From Chitinophagaceae bacterium (GTDB lineage Bacteria > Bacteroidota > Bacteroidia > Chitinophagales > Chitinophagaceae), in NCBI GenBank assembly GCA_003489485.1, contig DNMB01000013.1:1-12849 (forward strand): 12,849 nt of DNA, given 5' to 3'. A program made the position numbers and the translations under genes. The notes beneath the pieces are model-generated. The model saw nothing but the letters and a program-made list of their open reading frames with translations, was not told where the DNA came from and made no database searches. Each line of letters starts with the position of its first letter. The first letter of the stretch is position 1. Below, in pieces: positions 6,873-12,849 of this stretch.

Positions 6873-7973
6873 ATGACGCAAATCGCACGCTGTAACGCAA
6901 GGGTCACAACTGTATTGTTCTTTTTCTTTCTCTCGCAAGTCGTCTCGCTGGCACAAACTGCCACTAGTGATTCGCTTCGATATCCCGACGAAACACATCT
7001 TCGCAACATTCAGCAGTTGACCTTTGGTGGCGACAATGCCGAAGCTTATTGGAGCTACGATGGCAAAAAGCTGGTGTTTCAGCGTACGTCACTTAAAGAC
7101 GGGGTGGCCTGCGACCAGATCTTTGTGGGCACTGTGCCCGCTAAAGTCGGTGAGCCGTTTACCTATAAAATGGTGAGCACCGGCAAGGGCAGAACCACTT
7201 GTGCTTATTTTACCTACGACAACAAGCATATTATCTATGCCTCGACCCATCTGGCCGATGAGGCTTGTCCGCCGGTGCCCGATCGTGCCAAGTATGGCAA
7301 CAAGTACATCTGGCCTTTGTACAAGGGCTATGATATTTTTATGGCCGATCTGAATGGTACGATCAAAAAGCAACTCACAAATTCTCCTGCCTACGATGCG
7401 GAGGCCACCCTTTCTCCCGATGGTAAGAAGATGATCTACACCAGTACCAAAGACGGAGACATTGAGCTCTACATCATGGAGCTGGCCACCGGTAAGGAGC
7501 GACGTATTACCCATACACTGGGGTATGATGGCGGTGCGTGGTTTAGTCCCGACGGAAAGAAGATCATCTGGCGCGCCTCTCGCCCGCAGACACCAGAGCA
7601 GATAACTGAATACAAAGAACTGTTAGCCCAAGACCTGGTGGCTCCTACCAACATGGAAGTATGGGTGGCCAATGCAGATGGTAGCCAGCCTCGTCAGGTT
7701 ACCCAATATGGACAAGCCAACTGGGCTCCCGTCTTTATGCCCGACAGCAAGCGCATCATCTTTGCCTCTAACCACGAGTACAAGAGAGGTTTTCCTTTTA
7801 ATTTATACACCATCAACGAGGATGGTACCAATTTGCAAAAGATCAGTCGCGACAAAGGGTTCGATGCCTTTCCGATGTTCTCTCCCAATGGCAAGCGAAT
7901 TGTTTTTGCCAGCAACCGAAACAACGGCGGTACCCGCGACACCAACGTGTTTATAGCCGACTGGGTCGAATAA
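6873..7973 (+). CDS. Exported TolB-like (PD40/WD40-like) beta-propeller protein
   Basis: The 366-residue product has a signal peptide (hydrophobic VTTVLFFFFLSQVVSLAQ, cleavage near residue 28). It then consists almost entirely of TolB/PD40-type propeller blades, each with a strand of the form SPDGKKIxxxS. Clear ones are WSYDGKKLVFQRT (60-72), SPDGKKMIYTSTKDGDIELY (181-200), SPDGKKIIWRAS (225-236), MPDSKRIIFASN (289-300) and SPNGKRIVFASNRN (337-350), interleaved with xxQLT or RITH segments. No peptidase or amidohydrolase domain follows the propeller, as it does in many family relatives, so it probably binds protein or polymer in the periplasm or outside. A link to the Tol-Pal system cannot be claimed, because no tol or pal gene is nearby. 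It is divergent from the TPR operon and probably monocistronic. Confidence 0.9.
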   Translation: MTQIARCNARVTTVLFFFFLSQVVSLAQTATSDSLRYPDETHLRNIQQLTFGGDNAEAYWSYDGKKLVFQRTSLKDGVACDQIFVGTVPAKVGEPFTYKMVSTGKGRTTCAYFTYDNKHIIYASTHLADEACPPVPDRAKYGNKYIWPLYKGYDIFMADLNGTIKKQLTNSPAYDAEATLSPDGKKMIYTSTKDGDIELYIMELATGKERRITHTLGYDGGAWFSPDGKKIIWRASRPQTPEQITEYKELLAQDLVAPTNMEVWVANADGSQPRQVTQYGQANWAPVFMPDSKRIIFASNHEYKRGFPFNLYTINEDGTNLQKISRDKGFDAFPMFSPNGKRIVFASNRNNGGTRDTNVFIADWVE

Positions 7974-7987
7974 GCAAAGAGTTTTCT

Positions 7988-7995
7988 TATATTTG
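7988..7995 (+). promoter_or_regulatory. -7 box upstream of the small membrane protein gene
   Basis: TATATTTG matches TAnnTTTG exactly, 15 nt after the TolB-like stop codon and 20 nt before the ATG at 8016. No TTTG -33 element is visible at 17-23 nt upstream. This is probably the promoter for the membrane protein gene and perhaps for hmgA, which has only a one-mismatch box (TATGGTTG, 8449-8456) of its own. Confidence 0.5.
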
Positions 7996-8015
7996 ATTCA
8001 CACAAAATCAAGTTT

Positions 8016-8444
8016 ATGGAAACCGGACTGTTGCACCTGCACAACGCACTTCGCTGGGTATTGCTCCTTTTGTTATTGCTCTCGATCGTTCAGGCATTTG
8101 CCAAAAAGGACTCGCTCAAGTCTACCAGTCTTTTTCTGATGATCGCTGCACACACCATGTTACTGATCGGCCTGTACCAGATTCTGGGAGGTCGTTACTC
8201 ATGGGGAAAGGTGCCCGAGGGGGTTTCTGTAATGAAGGATTCTTTTTATCGCTTTTACCTGGTAGAGCATCCCTTGCTAATGATCTTGGCTGTCGTGTTG
8301 ATCACCTGGGCCCGCACCAAGGCCAAAGCACTTGCCTATAAGCCTGTTTCTTATGCATTGATTGTTGCCTTGCTCATGATCTTGGCGGCCATGCCTTGGC
8401 CTTTTCGCGAGATCGTGGGTAGGCCCTGGTTTCCGGGTATGTAA
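8016..8444 (+). CDS. Small four-helix membrane protein, cytochrome-b-like
   Basis: The 142-residue product is a polytopic inner-membrane protein with predicted helices at about residues 12-28, 37-57, 83-98 and 110-127. It begins ETGLLHLHNALRW, and its second and third helical regions carry H46 (LMIAAHTMLL) and H85 (VEHPLLMI). This pattern, a start of the form HNxLRW with spaced helix His residues, is found in small Bacteroidota membrane proteins often labelled cytochrome B. Heme binding is suggested only by those His residues and is not shown. The C-terminal PWPFREIVGRPWFPGM follows the last helix. The gene has its own -7 box and lies 47 nt upstream of hmgA on the same strand, so co-transcription is possible. 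A functional link to aromatic breakdown is unproven. Confidence 0.75.
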   Translation: METGLLHLHNALRWVLLLLLLLSIVQAFAKKDSLKSTSLFLMIAAHTMLLIGLYQILGGRYSWGKVPEGVSVMKDSFYRFYLVEHPLLMILAVVLITWARTKAKALAYKPVSYALIVALLMILAAMPWPFREIVGRPWFPGM

Positions 8445-8491
8445 GAGATATGGTTGAGAGATCAAGTTCAGTGAGAAGTTAAACGAACGCT

Positions 8492-9649
8492 ATGCCACAT
8501 TACCATCAGTTGGGTTCTATCCCGCACAAAAGACATACCCAGTTCAGAAAGCCCGACGGCACTCTTTATAGCGAGCAGTTGTTCTCTACCGAGGGATTCA
8601 GCGATGATTATGCGCTGCTCTATCATTGTCATCCGCCTACGCAGATCATTCGCACCGAGCCTCAACAAGATGTTTCACCGCAGATCGCCGAAGAGAAAAT
8701 GCTCAAGCATCGCAGCTTCGAGGGTTTCAAGGTGCCTCGCATCGATGATTATCTCAATAGCCGAATTCCCGTATTGGTAAATGGCGATTGCCATATTGTG
8801 CTGGCTGCCCCCCGTAAAAGCACCACCGATTATTTTTATAAGAATACCGATGGCGACGAGATGATCTTTATTCACGAAGGAAGCGGCAAGGTCATTACGC
8901 AGTATGGACAACTGCCGTTTAGTTACGGCGATTACATTGTGCTACCGCGCGGCACTATTTACCAGATCCATTTCGATACACCCGACAATCGGTTGTTCAT
9001 TGTCGAGTCGTTCACACCGCTTCGCTATCCCAAGCGTTATGTAAGCCGCAGGGGGCAGCTGATGGAACATTCTCCCTATTGCGAAAGAGATATTCGTCCG
9101 CCGCAAGATCTGCTGACCATCGACCAGAAAGGCGATTTTCTCATCAAGGCAAAAAAGAAAGGAGTACTCTACGGTCTGCATTACGGCACGCATCCCTTTG
9201 ATGTAGTCGGATGGGATGGTTGCTGTTATCCCTTCGTATTCTCCATTCACGACTTTGAGCCCATCACCGGTCGCGTACACATGCCTCCGCCCATTCACCA
9301 AACTTTCGAGACCGATGCCTTTGTGGTTTGCTCCTTTGTGCCGCGGCTCTTCGATTACCATCCACAGGCCATACCGGCTCCCTACAACCACTCCAATATC
9401 GACAGCGACGAGGTCATCTATTATGTCGATGGCGACTTTATGAGCCGCAAGTCTGTTACACGCGGCATGATCACCCTGCATCCCGCTGGCATTCCCCATG
9501 GTCCACACCCCGGGGCGGTCGAAAAAAGCATAGGGGCAAAGGAAACCAAGGAGTTGGCCGTAATGGTCGACACCTTCCGCCCGCTCATGTTGACCCGACA
9601 GGCCCTCGAGATCGAGAACCAGGATTACGTGATGAGCTGGGCCGAGTAG
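8492..9649 (+). CDS. hmgA: Homogentisate 1,2-dioxygenase (short form)
   Basis: This non-heme Fe(II) enzyme opens the ring of homogentisate to maleylacetoacetate in tyrosine and phenylalanine breakdown. The 385-residue product has the bicupin pattern of the family: an N-terminal HKRHTQFRKPDGTLYSEQLF (residues 12-31), an N-terminal cupin with DEMIFIHEGSGK (122-133) and FSYGDYIVLPRGT (143-155), and a C-terminal cupin holding the iron ligands. By alignment to the human enzyme (H335, E341, H371), the ligands here are H300, E307 (YNHSNIDSDEVIYY) and H336 (HPAGIPHGPHPG). The His-to-Glu spacing is one residue longer than in the human protein, and the chain is about 50 residues shorter than the common 430-445, features of a bacterial short form. 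No other tyrosine-pathway gene (hppD, fahA, maiA) is in the window. It precedes infA by 165 nt but is functionally unrelated to it. Confidence 0.88.
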   Translation: MPHYHQLGSIPHKRHTQFRKPDGTLYSEQLFSTEGFSDDYALLYHCHPPTQIIRTEPQQDVSPQIAEEKMLKHRSFEGFKVPRIDDYLNSRIPVLVNGDCHIVLAAPRKSTTDYFYKNTDGDEMIFIHEGSGKVITQYGQLPFSYGDYIVLPRGTIYQIHFDTPDNRLFIVESFTPLRYPKRYVSRRGQLMEHSPYCERDIRPPQDLLTIDQKGDFLIKAKKKGVLYGLHYGTHPFDVVGWDGCCYPFVFSIHDFEPITGRVHMPPPIHQTFETDAFVVCSFVPRLFDYHPQAIPAPYNHSNIDSDEVIYYVDGDFMSRKSVTRGMITLHPAGIPHGPHPGAVEKSIGAKETKELAVMVDTFRPLMLTRQALEIENQDYVMSWAE

Positions 9650-9767
9650 GCGGTTGTGCGGAAAGCCACCGAATTTCTATTATTTACTTGATTTTCAGTA
9701 TATTAAGGCAATTATTATTCGCCTGACCTGGGGTTTTCCACCTCGGGGGAAAAAATTGGCGATTTTC

Positions 9768-9798
9768 TTCGTTATTCCCTGATAACGACCTATCTTTG
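9768..9798 (+). promoter_or_regulatory. Promoter of the infA-rpmJ-rpsM-rpsK-rpsD-rpoA operon
   Basis: TATCTTTG at 9791-9798 matches TAnnTTTG exactly. A near-match to the -33 TTTG (TTCG, 9768-9771) lies 19 nt upstream. The infA ATG is 16 nt downstream. This is the only -7 box found between hmgA and rpoA, so it probably drives the whole translation gene block; internal promoters are not excluded. Confidence 0.6.
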
Positions 9799-9814
9799 CA
9801 CCCCTTAAAATCGT

Positions 9815-10033
9815 ATGTCGAAACAACCGCTTATCAAGCAAGATGGAATTATTCTCGAGGCATTGTCCAATGCCATGTTCAGAGTAAAGCTTGAAAACGG
9901 TCACGAAATTTTGGCAACTATCTCCGGAAAAATGAGGATGCACTACATCCGTATTTTACCCGGCGATAAAGTGGGAGTGGAACTTTCTCCCTATGATCTA
10001 ACAAGGGGTCGGATCAATTTCCGATACAAGTAA
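9815..10033 (+). CDS. infA: Translation initiation factor IF-1
   Basis: IF-1 binds the ribosomal A site on the 30S subunit during initiation and assists IF-2 and IF-3. The 72-residue product has the standard length and a single S1/OB-fold: [19 protein letters not shown] (13-31), [16 protein letters not shown] (38-53) and [17 protein letters not shown] at the C-terminus (56-72). It is the first gene of the block. In most bacteria with this order infA follows secY and map, but here it follows hmgA and a dedicated promoter. There is no Shine-Dalgarno sequence, and the leader is about 10 nt after the expected transcription start. Confidence 0.98.
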   Translation: MSKQPLIKQDGIILEALSNAMFRVKLENGHEILATISGKMRMHYIRILPGDKVGVELSPYDLTRGRINFRYK

Positions 10034-10052
10034 GACCGAAAAACTAAACAAG

Positions 10053-10169
10053 ATGAAAGTAAGAGCCTCCATTAAAAAGCGTAGCGTCGACTGCAAGATT
10101 GTTCGTCGCAAAGGCAAGCTGTACATCATTAACAAAAAGAATCCTCGCTTTAAGCAGCGCCAGGGATAA
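10053..10169 (+). CDS. rpmJ: 50S ribosomal protein L36, zinc-free form
   Basis: This 38-residue gene lies in the gap between infA and rpsM. It starts [11 protein letters not shown] and ends NPRFKQRQG, the typical L36 ends. L36 is a small protein of the 50S subunit that contacts 23S rRNA. The zinc-ribbon positions are mostly lost: relative to the C+ form (C11, C14, C27, H33), this protein has S11, C14, N27 and F33, so it cannot bind zinc in the classical way. That is the C-minus type seen in many Bacteroidota. It begins 19 nt after infA and precedes rpsM by 37 nt. Confidence 0.97.
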   Translation: MKVRASIKKRSVDCKIVRRKGKLYIINKKNPRFKQRQG

Positions 10170-10206
10170 TCTCAGTCAATAACCTATTCAACTATAACAA
10201 ACTACT

Positions 10207-10587
10207 ATGGCTCGTATTGCCGGTGTTGATTTACCAAAAAACAAAAGAGGAGAGATCGGTCTCACCTACATCTACGGGATTGGTCCTGCCACTGCCCGTT
10301 ACATTCTCGACAAGCACAACATTGATCGTAATAAGAAAGTAAATGAGTGGAACGATAATGAGCTCAATGCCATTCGTTCTGTTATCACCGAAGAGCTGAA
10401 GGTAGAAGGACAGCTTCGCTCAGAGGTGCAGATGAGCATCAAGCGTCTGCTTGACATCGCCTGCTACCGTGGTCTTCGTCATCGTAAGGGGCTGCCCGTT
10501 CGTGGCCAGCGTACCAAGACCAACAGCCGCACTCGCAAAGGAAAACGTAAAACTGTTGCCGGTAAGAAGAAGGCAGCTAAAAAATAA
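10207..10587 (+). CDS. rpsM: 30S ribosomal protein S13
   Basis: S13 sits in the head of the 30S subunit and forms intersubunit bridges with 50S protein L5; its tail contacts P-site tRNA. The 126-residue product has [26 protein letters not shown] (1-26) with the helix-hairpin-helix motif, the RRL-like [36 protein letters not shown] core (82-117), and a Lys-rich tail (GKKKAAKK). The start follows an AT-rich, Shine-Dalgarno-free leader. It is the first gene of the classical alpha operon. In E. coli, S4 represses that operon at a pseudoknot overlapping the rpsM start; no such structure is evident here in the 37-nt gap, in contrast to the gap before rpsD. Confidence 0.99.
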   Translation: MARIAGVDLPKNKRGEIGLTYIYGIGPATARYILDKHNIDRNKKVNEWNDNELNAIRSVITEELKVEGQLRSEVQMSIKRLLDIACYRGLRHRKGLPVRGQRTKTNSRTRKGKRKTVAGKKKAAKK

Positions 10588-10613
10588 TTAACCGAAGATT
10601 ACCTCTAACCATC

Positions 10614-11024
10614 ATGGCAAAAGCACAACAACAGCAACCCAGCGCCAAGGCCGCCGCTAAGAAAAGAGTGGTAAAAGTAGATGCCTACGGCGATGCCCAC
10701 ATCTCTGCTACCTTCAATAATATCATCATCAGTCTGACCAACAAGACCGGTCAGGTGATCGCTTGGAGCAGTGCCGGTAAAATGGGATTCCGCGGATCAA
10801 AGAAAAATACTCCCTATGCCGCTCAGATGGCCGCTGCCGATGCAGCCCGTGCCGCTTTTGATGCGGGTCTGAAGCGTGTGGATGTATTTGTGAAGGGTCC
10901 CGGTTCAGGTCGTGAGGGTGCCATCCGCTCTTTGTCACAAAGTGGTATCGAGGTGGTCATGATCAAGGATGTTACACCGCTGCCTCACAACGGTTGCCGT
11001 CCTCCTAAGAAGAGAAGAGTTTAA
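10614..11024 (+). CDS. rpsK: 30S ribosomal protein S11
   Basis: S11 lies on the platform of the 30S subunit, near the 3' end of 16S rRNA. The 136-residue product has a Gln/Ala/Lys-rich N-terminal extension ([20 protein letters not shown]), the conserved [45 protein letters not shown] core (27-71), [13 protein letters not shown] (95-107) and the family signature [12 protein letters not shown] at the C-terminus. It is 26 nt after rpsM and 112 nt before rpsD, the longest gap in the block. In Bacteroidota ribosomes the anti-Shine-Dalgarno tail is held on the platform near S11, which fits the absence of Shine-Dalgarno sequences here. Confidence 0.99.
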   Translation: MAKAQQQQPSAKAAAKKRVVKVDAYGDAHISATFNNIIISLTNKTGQVIAWSSAGKMGFRGSKKNTPYAAQMAAADAARAAFDAGLKRVDVFVKGPGSGREGAIRSLSQSGIEVVMIKDVTPLPHNGCRPPKKRRV

Positions 11025-11059
11025 TAGACATACGCCATCAGCGTTTCATTTTAATAAAG

Positions 11060-11121
11060 GGTGCGCGATTAATTTTTTAAAAGCTTTTTACCGATCGCGT
11101 CACCGGTTTTTAAAAAAGCTT
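11060..11121 (+). promoter_or_regulatory. Candidate structured leader of rpsD (H-type pseudoknot / attenuator)
   Basis: In the 112-nt rpsK-rpsD gap, GGTGCGCGAT (11060-11069) pairs with ATCGCG-T-CACC (11094-11104), giving 10 bp with one bulged T (11100). The 24-nt loop contains AAGCTTTTT (11081-11089), complementary over 9 nt to AAAAAGCTT (11113-11121), 15 nt before the rpsD ATG. Adding ACCG (11090-11093) with CGGT (11104-11107) gives a third short helix, which competes with the first stem only at C11104. The set forms an H-type pseudoknot or alternative hairpins. The first stem is also followed by GG and five T residues (11107-11111), so it could act as an attenuator. S4 autoregulation is an inference from rpsD leaders in other bacteria. 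Confidence 0.5.
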
Positions 11122-11136
11122 AAATGAACAATCACT

Positions 11137-11742
11137 ATGGCAAGGTACAATGGTCCTAAGACCAAGATCTCCCGTATTTTCGGGGAGCCCATCCTGGGCA
11201 ATGGAAAATGGCTGGGTAAGAACAGTAATCCTCCCGGTCAGCATGGAGAAAAGCGTAAGCGTAAAACACTCGGCGAATATGCCCTGCAGTTGCGCGAAAA
11301 GCAAAAGGCCAAATACACCTACGGGGTATTGGAAAAACAATTCCGCAAAACGTTCGAAGAAGCAGCCCGTCGCAAAGGGGTAACTGGTGAGAACCTCATC
11401 CAATTGCTCGAAGCGCGTTTGGACAATACGGTGTTCCGTATGGGGATCGCCCCCTCTCGCCCCGCCGCTCGTCAGTTGGTCAGCCACAAGCACGTTGAGG
11501 TAAACGGTAAGGTGGTCAACGTACCCTCTTATCAGTTGAAGCCAGGCGATGTAGTTACCGTCAAGATCAGCAGCAAGGAGCGTGCTTCTATTTCCGGTGC
11601 CGTTCGCGGAAAGAATCCCAAGTTCAACTGGCTCGATTTTAACGAGACCGAGTGCAAGGGAACCTTTATCGCTTATCCCGAAAGAGAGAGCGTACCCGAG
11701 AATATCAAGGAGCAACTTATTGTCGAATTGTACTCTAAGTAA
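11137..11742 (+). CDS. rpsD: 30S ribosomal protein S4, zinc-free form
   Basis: S4 is a primary 16S rRNA-binding protein that nucleates assembly of the 30S body and helps decoding accuracy. The 201-residue product begins [19 protein letters not shown], has the conserved [42 protein letters not shown] segment (32-73), the S4 RNA-binding domain (about 92-155; [34 protein letters not shown]), and ends [14 protein letters not shown]. The N-terminal region has no Cys cluster, so it is the zinc-free form. In other bacteria S4 also represses its own mRNA, which makes the structured leader just upstream a natural candidate target. It lies 41 nt before rpoA. No Shine-Dalgarno sequence is present. Confidence 0.99.
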   Translation: MARYNGPKTKISRIFGEPILGNGKWLGKNSNPPGQHGEKRKRKTLGEYALQLREKQKAKYTYGVLEKQFRKTFEEAARRKGVTGENLIQLLEARLDNTVFRMGIAPSRPAARQLVSHKHVEVNGKVVNVPSYQLKPGDVVTVKISSKERASISGAVRGKNPKFNWLDFNETECKGTFIAYPERESVPENIKEQLIVELYSK

Positions 11743-11783
11743 TAACGAGGAGTCACTTCTTTAACATTTAAAGCAATTAAAAT

Positions 11784-12785
11784 ATGGCCATCCTGAATTT
11801 TCAAAAACCCGATAAGATCATTCTTCAGAAAGCATCTGACTTTCATGCGCAGTTCGAGTTTCGTCCGCTTGAACCCGGTTACGGTGTTACCATCGGAAAC
11901 GCCCTGCGTCGTGTATTGCTCAACTCACTCGAAGGATACGCCATTGTCGGTGTTAAGATCGAAGGAGTCGATCACGAGTTCGCCACACTCAAAGGTGTCA
12001 GCGAAGACGTGGTAGAAATGTTGCTGAACCTCAAGCAAGTTCGCTTTAAGAAATTGGGCGATCAAGAGGTGAGCTCCGAGAAGATCAGTCTCTCCATTAA
12101 GAATAAAACAGAATTTACAGCTGCCCTGATCGGTGAGAACACGCAGTCTTTTCAGATCATGAATCCCGATCTGCTCATTTGCACGCTCGACAATTCTTCA
12201 CGCCTCGATATGGAGTTGACCATCGGGAAAGGCCGTGGCTATGTAGCTGCCGAAGACAACAAGCCTAAAGAAGCGCCCCTGGGTTATATCCCCGTTGATG
12301 CGATCTATACGCCCATCAAGAACGTTAAGTACAGTATCGAGAATACCCGTGTGGAGCAGCGCACCGACTTCGAAAAGCTGATCATGGAAGTGGCTACCGA
12401 TGGTACCATTCACCCCGAAGAGGCCGTTAAGCAAGCCTCTCGTATTTTGATCCAGCATCTGATGATCATTACCGACGAGAACATCACTTTCGACAATAAA
12501 GAAGAAAAGAAAGAAGATTTGGTAGACGAGCAGACGCTGCAGTTGCGCAAAGTGCTGAAGACCCCGCTCGAGGACCTCGATCTTTCTGTACGCGCCTTCA
12601 ATTGCCTGAAAGCCGCCAAGATCAATTCACTGAGCGAACTGGTACAATACGAGCAAGAAGACCTGATGAAGTTCCGCAATTTCGGACAGAAGTCTCTGTC
12701 TGAGATCGAGCAAGTGCTTTCTGAAAGAGGATTGCACTTCGGAATGGACCTGGTAAAGCTGGGTATCGATCTGAGCGAATTTTAA
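11784..12785 (+). CDS. rpoA: DNA-directed RNA polymerase alpha subunit
   Basis: RpoA dimerises to form the assembly platform for RNA polymerase and contacts upstream promoter DNA and activators. The 333-residue product has an N-terminal domain (1-230) with EPGYGVTIGNALRRVLLNSL (30-49), the dimer and beta-contact helix; a charged linker (about 235-255, NKEEKKEDLVDEQ); and a C-terminal domain (257-325) with LDLSVRAFNCLKAAKI (265-280) and FRNFGQKSLSEIEQ (297-310). R270 and N273 align with E. coli R265 and N268, the residues that bind UP-element DNA and many activators. It is the last gene in the window; rplQ (L17), its usual partner, has not started by the end. A GAGGAG at 11747-11752 is 31 nt upstream of the ATG, too far to act as a ribosome binding site. 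Confidence 0.99.
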   Translation: MAILNFQKPDKIILQKASDFHAQFEFRPLEPGYGVTIGNALRRVLLNSLEGYAIVGVKIEGVDHEFATLKGVSEDVVEMLLNLKQVRFKKLGDQEVSSEKISLSIKNKTEFTAALIGENTQSFQIMNPDLLICTLDNSSRLDMELTIGKGRGYVAAEDNKPKEAPLGYIPVDAIYTPIKNVKYSIENTRVEQRTDFEKLIMEVATDGTIHPEEAVKQASRILIQHLMIITDENITFDNKEEKKEDLVDEQTLQLRKVLKTPLEDLDLSVRAFNCLKAAKINSLSELVQYEQEDLMKFRNFGQKSLSEIEQVLSERGLHFGMDLVKLGIDLSEF

Positions 12786-12822
12786 TTTTATTCATTCACG
12801 CTCTTCTGTTAAGTAGAGCAAC

Positions 12823-12849
12823 CACTGCAATTCCTGACACGGTGCAGTG
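12823..12849 (+). other. Inverted repeat at the window edge, downstream of rpoA
   Basis: CACTGCA (12823-12829) and TGCAGTG (12843-12849) form a perfect 7-bp stem with a 13-nt loop, 37 nt after the rpoA stop codon. The window ends on the last paired base, so any extension or following T-run cannot be seen. It may be a terminator, an rplQ leader element, or chance. A weaker 5-bp inverted repeat (GCTCT 12800-12804 / AGAGC 12815-12819) precedes it. Confidence 0.3.

Noticed and set aside
8942..9508. 188-codon open frame on the minus strand inside hmgA
   Set aside because: The plus-strand protein is clearly homogentisate dioxygenase; the antisense frame has no family features.
9734..9753. Inverted repeat TTTTCC / GGAAAA between hmgA and infA as a terminator
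   Set aside because: The stem is only 6 bp, AT-rich and followed by A residues, not T; it does not look like a plus-strand terminator.
11124..11159. 11-codon ATG frame overlapping the rpsD start
   Set aside because: It is very short and out of frame with rpsD; nothing shows that it is translated, though it could be checked by ribosome profiling.
11747..11752. GAGGAG resembling a Shine-Dalgarno sequence before rpoA
   Set aside because: It is 31 nt from the ATG, too far, and other genes here have no such motif.

Overview
The window comes from a chromosome of a member of the Bacteroidota. Four things seen in the sequence support this: a secreted protein with a C-terminal type IX secretion sorting domain, repeated TAnnTTTG -7 promoter boxes, no Shine-Dalgarno sequences in front of even the ribosomal protein genes, and zinc-free (Cys-poor) forms of L36 and S4. 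A Chitinophagales-like member is plausible, but the lineage within the phylum cannot be fixed by eye. Base composition looks even (near 50% GC), and I see no insertion sequence, phage gene, tRNA, rRNA or CRISPR array. This is mostly core chromosome.

Layout, left to right. (1) 1-171: C-terminal end of a probable alpha/beta-hydrolase-like protein. (2) 203-1615: secreted, T9SS-sorted protein with a jelly-roll-like N-terminus and two Ig-like domains, followed by a likely terminator. (3) 1716-2144: stand-alone response-regulator receiver domain without its HTH. (4) 2199-5054: uvrA (nucleotide excision repair). (5) 6815-5063, minus strand: a three-gene operon of TPR lipoprotein, rpe (ribulose-phosphate 3-epimerase) and an ElaA-type acetyltransferase, convergent with uvrA. 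(6) 6873-7973: exported TolB-like beta-propeller protein, divergent from the operon across two -7 boxes that overlap by 2 bp. (7) 8016-9649: small four-helix membrane protein, then homogentisate 1,2-dioxygenase. (8) 9815-12785: infA-rpmJ-rpsM-rpsK-rpsD-rpoA, the end of the spc region plus the alpha operon, with its own promoter. The secY and map genes that usually precede infA are absent, and rplQ has not begun by the window end.

The least explained piece of DNA is the 112-nt rpsK-rpsD gap. It holds a 10-bp bulged stem whose loop is complementary over 9 nt to a segment just before the rpsD start. This gives an H-type pseudoknot or mutually exclusive hairpins, and is a candidate autoregulatory leader for S4. 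Other points worth a look are the receiver protein with a degenerate acidic pocket, the near-leaderless starts of that gene and uvrA, the short-form homogentisate dioxygenase, and the detachment of infA-rpoA from the rest of the ribosomal supercluster.
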